Both the position numbers and the translations under genes were made by a program. A stretch of DNA of 41,461 bases from assembly GCA_013003215.1 (NCBI GenBank), contig JABDKD010000027.1, positions 1-41,461 of the forward strand. Direction: 5' to 3'. The notes below the pieces were generated by a model. That model was not told where the DNA came from. It ran no database searches and was given only the letters and a program-made list of their open reading frames with translations. Shown here piece after piece: positions 16,584-24,067 of the stretch (the first letter of the stretch is position 1; each line of letters opens with the position of its first letter). The stretch comes from Pyrinomonadaceae bacterium. GTDB taxonomy: Bacteria > Acidobacteriota > Blastocatellia > Pyrinomonadales > Pyrinomonadaceae.

Positions 16584-18278
16584 CTATTTATTCGCGGTAT
16601 TTGCCTTGCCGGACATCAATGCCCTTGCGTTCTCTCGGGCCGCTTCTGTTATTTCTTCGCCCGCAAGCATTCTTGCAATCTCTTCAAGGCGCGCATCCTT
16701 ATTTAGCTCGCAAAGCGTTACTTTCGTGTTTTTGCCGTCATCTGTTTTTTCGACAAGAAAATGATGATCGGCAAGTGCTGCCACCTGCGGGTGATGCGTA
16801 ACGCAGAGTATTTGCTGGGAACCGGACAAGCCCTGCAGTTTCAATCCAACAGCCTCGGCCACGCGTCCGCCAATACCCGCATCTACTTCATCAAAAACAA
16901 CCGCTTTGCCTTCCGAATCAATTCCGGCGGCGGTTTTTAGAATCAACATGAGCCGTGATGCCTCACCTCCTGAAGCTACTTTCGCTAGTGGTCGAGGCGG
17001 CTCCCCGGGATTTGCCGAAAAATAGAACTCCACGTCATCTATACCATCTGACCGATACAAACCCTCTGGCAGGTCCTCAAATCGCACTTCAAAAGCGGCC
17101 TTTTCAAGAGCCACGGAAGCACAATGCTCGACAACTTTTTTTTCGAATTGCCTGGAGGCTTTCTTGCGAAGCTTCGAGAGTTTGGTCGAAGCCATTCGAA
17201 ATTGTTCTGTTTTCTCACTCAAAGTTTCGAGCAGCTCTTCTTCTTTCGCTTCTGCAGTCCTAATGTTTGAAAGTCTTTTCCTGGCGTCTTCGTAGTGGGC
17301 AAGAACCGCGTCCAGCGTTCCGCCGTATTTACGTTTCGCGGCCGAGATCTCTGCGAGCCGGTTTTCGATCTCCTCCAAACGCGAAGGCGAAAACTCGACA
17401 GAATTCTTGAAATCACGGACCGAGATTGCGAGTTCGCTCAAAACCGCCTTCGCCGATTCGAGGCCCTCCGAGTACTCGTCAAAGGCAGATTCGAATTCGG
17501 TTAGTTCCTCTACGAGTCGCGAAATCCGATCAAGCTGTGAGACGATCGCGTCATCGTTTTCATAAACCAGGCCATAAGCTTCTTCGGATAGGCTTGAAAT
17601 CCGTTCGACATTAACGAGCCGCTTCTTTTCTTCCTCCAAACTCTCGTCCTCGCCTTGGTCAAGTCCGAGTTTCTCAATCTCGTCTGTCTGAAATGTGAGG
17701 ATATCAAGGAGTTGAAGTTTCCGGGCGTCGTCGTTTCGCAGTTCGGAGAGTTCGCTTTGCAGGCTGCTCATTTCGCCAAACAATTCCGCTACCCTCGACT
17801 TTTCGTCTTCGCAGTTTGCGAACGAATCCAGGAGTCCAATATGGCTGGCAGGGTCAAAAAGGGTCGTTTGTTCACCTTGCCCATGAATGTCCGCCAAAAA
17901 ACAGCCAATCTGTTTCAAGAGGCCTTGAGTTACGAGTTTGTCATTTATAAAGACCCTGTTGCGGCCGTTTGCGGAAAGTTCACGCCGGACAATCAGCTCC
18001 TGATCAGCCGTTCTATCGATTTGTATTCCGGCCTCCTCTAACAGTTCTCGGAGTTCGCCCGACAGCCTGAGGTCAAAAACACCTTCGATCCGCGCAGTTT
18101 CTTCGCCCTGCTTGATCAAATCTCCGGAAACGCGCGATCCGGTGAGGGCTCCAAGAGAATCCACTATGATAGATTTTCCCGAACCCGTCTCGCCCGTGAG
18201 CAGATTCAGGCCATCACGAAATTCCACACGGAGGTCGTCGATGAGGGCAATATTATTTATCTGTAAGAGCGAAAGCAT
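16584..18278 (-). CDS. recN: DNA repair protein RecN
   Basis: SMC-like ATPase acting early in double-strand-break repair. 564 aa, usual length. Walker A LTGETGSGKSIIVDS (residues about 29-43), long coiled-coil arms, ABC signature VASGGEASRLMLILK and Walker B KAVVFDEVDAGIGGRVAEAVG, then the H-loop region CVTHHPQVAALAD. ATG at 18278. First gene of an operon with an asparaginase and an unknown gene, an unusual partnership for recN. No LexA-like box was recognised upstream; the region 5' of the start carries a heptamer repeat locus. Confidence 0.95.
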   Translation of the reverse strand: MLSLLQINNIALIDDLRVEFRDGLNLLTGETGSGKSIIVDSLGALTGSRVSGDLIKQGEETARIEGVFDLRLSGELRELLEEAGIQIDRTADQELIVRRELSANGRNRVFINDKLVTQGLLKQIGCFLADIHGQGEQTTLFDPASHIGLLDSFANCEDEKSRVAELFGEMSSLQSELSELRNDDARKLQLLDILTFQTDEIEKLGLDQGEDESLEEEKKRLVNVERISSLSEEAYGLVYENDDAIVSQLDRISRLVEELTEFESAFDEYSEGLESAKAVLSELAISVRDFKNSVEFSPSRLEEIENRLAEISAAKRKYGGTLDAVLAHYEDARKRLSNIRTAEAKEEELLETLSEKTEQFRMASTKLSKLRKKASRQFEKKVVEHCASVALEKAAFEVRFEDLPEGLYRSDGIDDVEFYFSANPGEPPRPLAKVASGGEASRLMLILKTAAGIDSEGKAVVFDEVDAGIGGRVAEAVGLKLQGLSGSQQILCVTHHPQVAALADHHFLVEKTDDGKNTKVTLCELNKDARLEEIARMLAGEEITEAARENARALMSGKANTANK

Positions 18279-18328
18279 CGTGTTGAACGATTTTCGTTTT
18301 TAGGCGGACTTTTGTAAAGGCCTTCACG

Positions 18329-18532
18329 AGATCAGAGATCAGAGATCAGAGAGAAGACTTTCAGTACAGGGAGCGGTAGCGACCTGCAGAACCTTACCAG
18401 CAGAGCGTCTCCGGATTCATGTCTGATCACGCATGATGGCGAAACTCTATACTCCGGACTCCGATCACCAAACACTGAACTCTGATCTCTAATCTCTGAT
18501 CTCTTCTCTCTGAACCCTGATCCCTGAACTCA
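18329..18532. repeat. Heptamer repeat locus between recN and the M14 peptidase gene
   Basis: Left arm: AGATCAG three times then AGAGAAG (about 18329-18357). Right arm (about 18472-18532): the complementary type (CTGATCT, CTAATCT, CTGAACC, CTGATCC). Unit length is 7 bp. The unique centre is about 115 bp. The right arm runs into the stop codon of the M14 gene. Confidence 0.88.
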
Positions 18533-19786
18533 GAGTTCCTTGATCCAATTCCCATCCTTGAACTCTCCGTCGGCTGAAAACACCTTTTCGAGGTCTTCAA
18601 CGTGCCAATTGATATCTCTATCGCATTTATAAAAGAGAAGGTGCCCCCGGGACCCGATACTGAGTGATCCGGATTTCACAACAACGAAATAACCTGTCGC
18701 ATCGTATTCGTCGAGCCCTTTATGTTCTTCGAGATCGCCGACCTCTTGCACAAAAACGGGCGGAGTTTGATCGGCTCGGCGGCGTTCCCGGTTTATCGCA
18801 ATATCCGCCACGAACGGTTTATCCGAATATGCGAAATTGACTATGGAACCCCCTCGAATAATGTAGTTGAAAAGCCTGTCCGAACTGTTAAACGGCAGCC
18901 ATTCATATACTTGCGGGTCAGCTTCCTCATGGGTTCCATCTGCAAGCGACTGAAGTGCGGTAAGATATGCGACAAAATTCAGTTTTATCAAAAAACTCTC
19001 ATCCATTCCGTGAAAACCACCCGTTTCGATAAGAATTACCGGCGTTCCCCAGGCGGCAATCATGTCTCCGAACGCACGGGGATTGTAGCTGTCGTCATAC
19101 CTTCCGATCTTTCCTTCTATAAACCGGTTTAGAGCCCGAACCATTATCGTACAAAGCCGCCGATTACGTTCGTGCTCCTGGTACGTCGATCCGTCCGCAC
19201 GACCGGAAACGGCCAGAAGTGAATTAGTCGCCTGGTTGAACGTCTTCCCAACCGAGGTGAGTTCATTCTGGTTGTGAAGATTGAAGCCGATATCCGGATC
19301 CCAGTCGTCACGGAGTTGCTTCAAGAGCCTGCCTTCCGGGGTTTCGAGACTACGAGCATCGCGATTGATGTCGATGAACTGGAGATTCCTTCTCTGGAAG
19401 AGCTCTGCACCGTCAGGGTTCAGCATTGGCACCGCTCTGATCGAAACAGATTCCTCAAGCTTTTCGACCCACTGTTTCTCTGATTTGTTCTTCGCGAGGA
19501 AGGCAAACATATCGAAAAGCGCAGAGGTCGCAGTCGGCTCATCACCATGCATTTGCGACCACATGAGGATCTTGGTTGGCCCTTTACCCCATTCAACCTG
19601 GCAGATTTCTCGACCGGCAAACGACCTTCCGACTTCCTTAGATTCGACTCCAACTTCCCTAAGTTTCGATAGATATTTCATCACGTCGGCGTGACGGACA
19701 TTTGAGGCCGGGATGTTTGAAAGATGCGTTTCTTCCCAGACTTTGGCGAAGTCTTCGGCGGATTGGGTGTCAGGTATTTGTGTCAT
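18530..19786 (-). CDS. M14 family zinc carboxypeptidase
   Basis: 418 aa. The zinc ligands are visible as HGDE in LMWSQMHGDEPTATSALFDM (HxxE) and the third His in IGFNLHNQNELTS; the catalytic Glu lies in TPVILIETGGFHGMDES. The N-terminal half is the peptidase domain; the C-terminal 130 residues (after about 285) form a beta-rich extension with a YDATGYFVVVKSGSLSIGSRGHLL segment. No signal peptide is seen, so a cytoplasmic role in trimming cell-wall or other peptides is possible. Its stop codon is within the edge of a heptamer array. The ASCH-like gene lies 59 bp upstream on the same strand. Confidence 0.87.
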   Translation of the reverse strand: MTQIPDTQSAEDFAKVWEETHLSNIPASNVRHADVMKYLSKLREVGVESKEVGRSFAGREICQVEWGKGPTKILMWSQMHGDEPTATSALFDMFAFLAKNKSEKQWVEKLEESVSIRAVPMLNPDGAELFQRRNLQFIDINRDARSLETPEGRLLKQLRDDWDPDIGFNLHNQNELTSVGKTFNQATNSLLAVSGRADGSTYQEHERNRRLCTIMVRALNRFIEGKIGRYDDSYNPRAFGDMIAAWGTPVILIETGGFHGMDESFLIKLNFVAYLTALQSLADGTHEEADPQVYEWLPFNSSDRLFNYIIRGGSIVNFAYSDKPFVADIAINRERRRADQTPPVFVQEVGDLEEHKGLDEYDATGYFVVVKSGSLSIGSRGHLLFYKCDRDINWHVEDLEKVFSADGEFKDGNWIKEL

Positions 19787-19845
19787 CGTGGCGAAATTGG
19801 AACGAGGAAAAATCTATAGTTTTGAAATATCGACTTCGGATCGGT

Positions 19846-20427
19846 CTAATTTGCTGTTAACAGGTCAAGAACCTTCATTCCTCTTGGTGAAAGACGGTAG
19901 CCCGGTCTCAGGCTTTCCGTAAATCCCAGCTCTTTTAGTTTCCTTACGTTTGCTTTGAATCGGTTCTTCTCGAGTCCGAGCGAATCCGCGAGTATTTGGG
20001 CATGAGTGTTTGGTTGGTCACGGATCATCTTCAGGTATTGGAGTGTCCATTTTCCAAACACCTTCGATTGATCCCAACGATCGAGCTTTGATTTAATCTC
20101 TTCAAACTCGGCTATCGAAATTTTGGTCTTCTTTCGTAAGGCGATCCTGGGATCTTCTCCCGCATACGCCACAGTAACCTTGTAGACCTCACCTTCTCGT
20201 CCTTCAAGCATTGATTTGAGATCGGAAAGGCTCTCGAATCCGGCTTTCTTTGCGTCGGCTTTGGTGATTCTTGAGACTGCAGTCGTTCCGACTTGTCTTA
20301 TCGACAAAACTCCTTTGCGGGTCTTGAGTGTACCGCCTGTTTTTACAGTTGGCCGCTTCCACCGGCGGAACACAAGTGAAACCTCACCGGCAATAATTTT
20401 TTCCAGTATCTCGTTCTTAAGAAGCAT
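19846..20427 (-). CDS. ASCH/PUA-like domain protein with C-terminal winged helix
   Basis: 193 aa. The N-terminal 100 residues (NEILEKIIAGEVSLVFRRWKRPTVKTGGTLKTRKGVLSI ... SLSDLKSML) resemble ASCH-type RNA-binding beta-barrels. The C-terminal part is a winged helix (TLQYLKMIRDQPNTHAQILADSLGLEKNRFKANVRKLKELGFTESLRPGYRLSPRGMKVL) that looks MarR/ArsR-like. The two-domain arrangement suggests RNA or modified-nucleotide recognition, but no function is established. It follows the DUF4287 gene by 5 bp, so the two are one operon. Confidence 0.75.
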   Translation of the reverse strand: MLLKNEILEKIIAGEVSLVFRRWKRPTVKTGGTLKTRKGVLSIRQVGTTAVSRITKADAKKAGFESLSDLKSMLEGREGEVYKVTVAYAGEDPRIALRKKTKISIAEFEEIKSKLDRWDQSKVFGKWTLQYLKMIRDQPNTHAQILADSLGLEKNRFKANVRKLKELGFTESLRPGYRLSPRGMKVLDLLTAN

Positions 20428-20432
20428 ATGAT

Positions 20433-20978
20433 CTACCCGGCGGCATCATAAGCGGCTTTGAGCCATCCGATCACATCTTTCGTTATGCCGGACGCGTCTT
20501 CAACGCGGACCCGGTGCGAGACCATCGAGTTAAAACTTCCGGAGGCTTCCAAATTTCCCACCGGATCCGTACCTTTGAGATTGATACCGATGTCCAGTCG
20601 TTTCTTGGTCGATGGCTGGATCAGCCCGAACTGCTTTTTCCGCCGCAGGCTTACGTAAGCTTTCTTGGGCGCAATCTCAACATCGCCGCCAAACGCCTCG
20701 ATTTCTTTGACCAGTTTGTCGTAAATGGGCCGAAAATGCTCTTTTCCTTTGTATTGGCCGTCGACCAGGTCAGTGTCGTCTGCGGAACCCGCGTCCGACT
20801 GTCTCGCCTTGTGGACGACAAGGTTTGCAAACCCGTGAGTGAATTCGTGTTCTGTTTTTAGAAACTTCATCATCTCACCGTGCTTTTCGAGACCGGTGGC
20901 CCGTACGATCTTGATCCATTCTTCCAGCGATCTTCCCGTGTTCTTCTCGAGATTCGCTATCATTGTTTGTTCTGACAT
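20433..20978 (-). CDS. DUF4287/DUF5655 domain protein
   Basis: 181 aa. The N-terminal part (MIANLEKNTGRSLEEWIKIVRATGLEKHGEMMKFLKTEHEFTHGFANLVVHKA) is a typical DUF4287 helical domain; the C-terminal part (FRPIYDKLVKEIEAFGGDVEIAPKKAYVSLRRKKQFGLIQPSTKKRLDIGINLKG) is a DUF5655-like domain. These small cytoplasmic proteins are common in soil bacteria and uncharacterised. ATG at 20978 lies next to a 9-mer repeat locus that contains or overlaps its promoter region. Confidence 0.88.
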   Translation of the reverse strand: MSEQTMIANLEKNTGRSLEEWIKIVRATGLEKHGEMMKFLKTEHEFTHGFANLVVHKARQSDAGSADDTDLVDGQYKGKEHFRPIYDKLVKEIEAFGGDVEIAPKKAYVSLRRKKQFGLIQPSTKKRLDIGINLKGTDPVGNLEASGSFNSMVSHRVRVEDASGITKDVIGWLKAAYDAAG

Positions 20979-20981
20979 AAA

Positions 20982-21181
20982 TTAAGTTGGCTAAGTTGGC
21001 TAAGTTGGCGAAGTTAGCTAAGTTGGCTAAGTTGACGAAGTTAACAGAGTTCTAAAAAACTCGATGCGCGCTTGTAACCTTAATCTACACGATATGTGCA
21101 AAAAGACAGACCGGATGCAAATCAGCGACTTGTTCAACTTAGTTAACTTCGTCAACATCGCTAACTTAGGAAACTTAATTT
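20982..21181. repeat. 9-mer repeat arms in a divergent promoter gap
   Basis: Left arm (20982 to about 21052): about seven units close to AAGTTGGCT (AAGTTGGCG, AAGTTAGCT, AAGTTGACG). Right arm (about 21128-21181): reverse-complement type units (AGTTAACTT, CGCTAACTT). The unique centre is about 75 bp. It lies in the 337-bp gap between the DUF4287 and VOC genes; the rest of the gap holds the VOC promoter. Same unit type as at 14898-15024. Confidence 0.9.
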
Positions 21182-21249
21182 GTTGTCCAAAAAATAGCAG
21201 ATCAATCGTTTAAACGTAAACCACACAAAAAACTGTGGGGTTGAAAATA

Positions 21250-21279
21250 TTGAATAAACGGCGATTTTTCGAATAGAAT
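21250..21279 (+). promoter_or_regulatory. Promoter of the VOC gene
   Basis: TTGAAT (21250-21255), 18-bp spacer, TAGAAT (21274-21279). AAGGAGA follows before the ATG at 21316. Confidence 0.65.
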
Positions 21280-21315
21280 TAGCGCCTGGTCAAAATTAAG
21301 AAGGAGATTAAGTAA

Positions 21316-21687
21316 ATGGGTAACGCAGTTAGTTGGTTTGAGATATACGTGTCGGATATGGACCGCGCAGCGGCATTTTATTCAAAGGTAATCGGTAGGG
21401 AAATGATGGATCTTCCGGCACCGGATGGCGGACAGATGAAAGCTTTCGCATGGGAAGAAGGTGGACCGAATGCTTCAGGTGCGATCGCAAAATTCAAGGA
21501 TTGTGAACCGGGCGCAGGTGGAACAATGGTCTATTTCGATTGCGACGACTGTTCGGTTGAGGCAGGGCGCGTTGAAGAGGCCGGCGGCAAGCTCAAAATG
21601 CCGAAGACAAGCATTGGCGAGTATGGATTTATCGCTATGTTTGAGGACACCGAGGGCAATAGCGTAGGACTCTACAGCAAGGCATAG
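21316..21687 (+). CDS. VOC (glyoxalase/bleomycin-resistance) family protein
   Basis: 123 aa, single VOC domain: WFEIYVSDMDRAAAFYSKVIG at the start, GGTMVYFDCDDCSVEAGRVEEAGGKLKMPKTSIGEYGFIAMFEDTEGNSVGLYS at the end. The two beta-alpha-beta-beta-beta halves and the terminal Glu-Gly-Asn metal-site region match the superfamily; the substrate is unknown. AAGGAG is well placed before the ATG. Monocistronic, with its own promoter, followed by an 8-mer array. Confidence 0.9.
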   Translation: MGNAVSWFEIYVSDMDRAAAFYSKVIGREMMDLPAPDGGQMKAFAWEEGGPNASGAIAKFKDCEPGAGGTMVYFDCDDCSVEAGRVEEAGGKLKMPKTSIGEYGFIAMFEDTEGNSVGLYSKA

Positions 21688-21698
21688 CTGTGAGGGCA

Positions 21699-21778
21699 GG
21701 AGAGAAGGAGAGAAGGAGAGAAGGAAAGAAGGAAAGAAGGAAAGAAGGAAAGAAGGCGGGAAGGCGGGAAGGTGGGAT
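21699..21778. repeat. 8-bp tandem array, ten units
   Basis: Ten contiguous 8-bp units: GGAGAGAA three times, GGAAAGAA four times, GGCGGGAA twice, GGTGGGAT once. The graded order shows stepwise spread of variants. It is purely purine-rich on the plus strand for most of its length. It starts 12 bp after the VOC stop codon and has no inverted partner nearby. Confidence 0.93.
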
Positions 21779-21805
21779 GGCGCAACAGCTGGACATTCTC
21801 TCTGC

Positions 21806-22326
21806 CGTTTAGAGTCGTGCTTGCCCGACATGCAGTCCACGAGGAAATGGATTATTGAAAATTGAGAATGGATTAGTCACCGTTTAGAGTAGGGCTTGCC
21901 CGACTTGCCGGGCGTAGCACTGCTCTAAACCAATCGGTTTTGGATTCTTTGATCTCGGAAGCGCTGAAGGCGCGACAGTAGCTTAGCCAGGAGCAAGACC
22001 GAAGGTCGCAGCATCTGGTAATTGTTCAACGAAAACAGTTTTAGCCCTGAAGGGGCGATATCTGTATCCGACATGCCGTCCAAGAGGAAATGGAGAATGG
22101 ATAATTCCCTCAAATCCGGCATTCCACTTGTTAGGTGGTACGGGCCTAGATTTGAGAGGACTTGAATCGGTTACCGCCAGAGCGCTGAAGGCGCGATGCC
22201 GTGCTGGCTACATAATGGGGTTAAATTGCCACTAGCTTCAGCTAGTGGAAACCGGGTCCCCTTATGAAGGGCACTTAAGTGCCCCGCAACCTTTAACGAT
22301 GATAGTCCCCAAGCTGAAGCTCGGGG
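21806..22326. repeat. Cluster of REP-like palindromes and dispersed repeats, no gene
   Basis: The 666-bp gene-free stretch 21688-22353 holds, after the 8-mer array, GCGCTGAAGGCGCG twice (21961-21974, 22182-22195), GACCGAAGGTC (21997-22007), GCCCTGAAGGGGC (22044-22056), CCACTAGCT/AGCTAGTGG (22229-22248), GGGCACTTAAGTGCCC (22269-22284) and CCCC-AAGCTGAAGCT-GGGG type (22307-22326). Two longer direct repeats are also present: 21806-21829 with 21881-21904, and 21826-21851 with 22069-22094. Palindromes with a GAA loop are like REP/RAYT-type elements. No RAYT or other transposase is in the window. An ORF on the minus strand here (21925-22122) is not considered real. Confidence 0.8.
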
Positions 22327-22353
22327 CAATTTACCGTTAACGAATCTGAATCA

Positions 22354-22641
22354 ATGATTAAAGTTTTCATCCATCCGATGTTCGTTGAAGATTCTGACAG
22401 CGGTCAGACGGACTTCGTCTGCGAATCAACACCGGAGAAAACGCTTGGAGAAATACTCAACGATCTTGTGGATTCTGACCAACGCGTATTACGGACGATG
22501 ATCGACGAGACCGGCCGCTTCAGACCTCATATCGCGATCTTCTTTGGGAGCGACCAACAACTCAAACTCGAAAAACCCGACATTAGAGTTGGAGAAGACG
22601 TAAGAGAGATTTCGATCTTTCCTGCGTTAAGTGGAGGATAA
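22354..22641 (+). CDS. MoaD/ThiS-like small ubiquitin-fold protein
   Basis: 95 aa ending in PALSGG: the C-terminal Gly-Gly after a hydrophobic FPALSGG is the hallmark of sulfur-carrier (MoaD/ThiS) or ubiquitin-like small modifiers, which are adenylated by an E1-like enzyme. The body (MIKVFIHPMFVED ... TLGEILNDLVDSDQRVLRTMID ... GEDVREISIFPALSGG) fits a beta-grasp fold. No MoaE, ThiG or E1-like gene is in the window. The next gene, on the opposite strand, is an Asp-box propeller; this pairing recurs from memory in other bacterial genomes. Upstream lies a REP-like cluster. Confidence 0.78.
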   Translation: MIKVFIHPMFVEDSDSGQTDFVCESTPEKTLGEILNDLVDSDQRVLRTMIDETGRFRPHIAIFFGSDQQLKLEKPDIRVGEDVREISIFPALSGG

Positions 22642-22647
22642 AAACTA

Positions 22648-22783
22648 GTTGAGAATTGAAAACTGAAAGTGCGTGTTTCGTACTTATTGCGAGACACGAT
22701 GTTCGAGGAGTTGTTTCTCTTTAAGCAACAGAAGAACCGACGACTGATTCTTCACTTTCCGCTTTCAACTTTCAGCTTTCAGT
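22648..22783. repeat. Heptamer arms between convergent MoaD-like and propeller genes
   Basis: Left arm (about 22648-22673): TTGAGAA, TTGAAAA, CTGAAAG. Right arm (about 22750-22783): CTTTCCG, CTTTCAA, CTTTCAG, CTTTCAG, the reverse-complement type. The centre of about 75 bp includes a short dyad with TCGTACTTATTGCGA. The right arm overlaps the propeller gene and supplies its stop codon. Confidence 0.85.
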
Positions 22784-23803
22784 TAGACGAACACAGGTGA
22801 TCCTCGGAAGGTGATTCGCAACCGTCTCCCAGGACTCCCCGTTATCGCTTGATAGATATAGACTTCCCCCGGTTGTTCCGAAAGAAAGGTTCTCGCCTGA
22901 CCCGGTAAACGAATCCCGCAGAACACAATCATACGCATTCTCCTGCGGGAGGCCGTTCGAAAGTGGTTCCCAGCTTTCACCCGCGTCCGTCGTACGGTAA
23001 ACCCGGCATATTCCGTCGGGAAAGACCCTGAACTCATCAGCCTTGATCGGAATGATGAATGCTGTATCTGGGTTCGTTGTGACGATTCCGAAACCGAAGT
23101 CCGTCGGCAATCCCCGGTCCTCGCTTATGTTGTCCCAGGTCTTGCCTGCGTTGTCACTGCGGTAGACGCCCCAATGGTGCTGTAGAAACAATCGATCAGA
23201 ATTGCCGCTGTCCGCCGCAATCTTGTGAACGCACTGACCGAATTCAGGGTTCTCGTCGGGGAGGAATGGGGCCTTGATCTTCTGATTGCAGGCTTCCCAA
23301 CTCTCGCCCGCGTCTTCGGTTCTATAAACGCCGCCTGTCGACATCCCTACAACCCAGGTGGATTCCGAAAGCGGCTTGATCGTATGGAGGCACTGTCCAC
23401 CAAAGCCCGGGGTCCATTTCTCGCGGTGAGGATGGTTCCAAAGTCCCTCGCACAGCTTCCAGGTCTTTGCTCCATCGTCTGATATGAACAAAGCTGATGG
23501 CTCAACACCAAAGAACATCCGGCCGTTTTTACCTTCGACCATCTGCCAGATCTTGGCCAACGCCGTGTCCTTGTCTTCCGGGAATGCGATGTTCAAATCG
23601 CTCTTAGCCCAGTTCTCACCGCCGTCATCCGAGTACATAAGCGCGCTGCCGGTCCATTCAGTAAACGGGGATGCCCAAACGCGGTTCCCCACGACTCCGA
23701 CAGAGAATACTGACTGCCCCTGAAAATGGAGATCACAATCCCATTTTTCCTGTTTCTTAAAGACAAACAGACCTTTTTTAGTACCTGCGTATATCGTCGT
23801 CAT
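22772..23803 (-). CDS. Asp-box (BNR/VPS10-like) beta-propeller protein, sialidase-like fold
   Basis: 343 aa without a signal peptide. It contains repeated Asp-box motifs (SDDGAKTW, TEDAGESWE, SDNAGKTWD, TTDAGESWE, SSDNGESWE), each on a propeller blade. Sialidase catalytic residues are not evident, so it is more likely a structural or photosystem-assembly/Ycf48-like or exo-sialidase-fold scaffold than an enzyme. The C-terminal LTES and stop codon are encoded in the heptamer array. Its neighbour is a MoaD/ThiS-like gene, convergent. Its start codon abuts another heptamer locus. Confidence 0.85.
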   Translation of the reverse strand: MTTIYAGTKKGLFVFKKQEKWDCDLHFQGQSVFSVGVVGNRVWASPFTEWTGSALMYSDDGGENWAKSDLNIAFPEDKDTALAKIWQMVEGKNGRMFFGVEPSALFISDDGAKTWKLCEGLWNHPHREKWTPGFGGQCLHTIKPLSESTWVVGMSTGGVYRTEDAGESWEACNQKIKAPFLPDENPEFGQCVHKIAADSGNSDRLFLQHHWGVYRSDNAGKTWDNISEDRGLPTDFGFGIVTTNPDTAFIIPIKADEFRVFPDGICRVYRTTDAGESWEPLSNGLPQENAYDCVLRDSFTGSGENLSFGTTGGSLYLSSDNGESWETVANHLPRITCVRLTES

Positions 23804-23812
23804 AGCGTCTTA

Positions 23813-24065
23813 GTTTCAAGTTCCAAGTTTCAAGTTTCAAGTTCCAGGTTCCAAGTCAGGGTCTAGTTTTCTTTGATCATCCGATATGGAAACCAACAAT
23901 CTGACAGATCAGATATTTTCAATATAATTTCGGTTTCGATCGAAAAGATCAAGAAAAATCATTGTCTTATTACGTTTTCTAGGGTATTTTGACGAGAAAT
24001 CTAAATCGGAAAGAAAGAATTTTGCTAAGGTCTTGGAACTTGGAACTTGGAACCTTGAACTTAAG
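23813..24065. repeat. Heptamer repeat locus in divergent gap (propeller / SRAP genes)
   Basis: Left arm (about 23813-23858): CAAGTTC, CAAGTTT, CAAGTTT, CAAGTTC, CAGGTTC, CAAGT. Right arm (about 24028-24065): the reverse complement (GGAACTT, GGAACTT, GGAACCT, TGAACTT). The AT-rich unique centre of about 170 bp must hold both divergent promoters. It lies between start codons at 23803 and 24068. Confidence 0.9.
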
Positions 24066-24067
24066 AG

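Noticed and set aside
21925-22122. Minus-strand ORF of 65 aa in the gap before the MoaD-like gene
   Set aside because: Translates REP-like palindromes; the peptide is of a type commonly mis-annotated.
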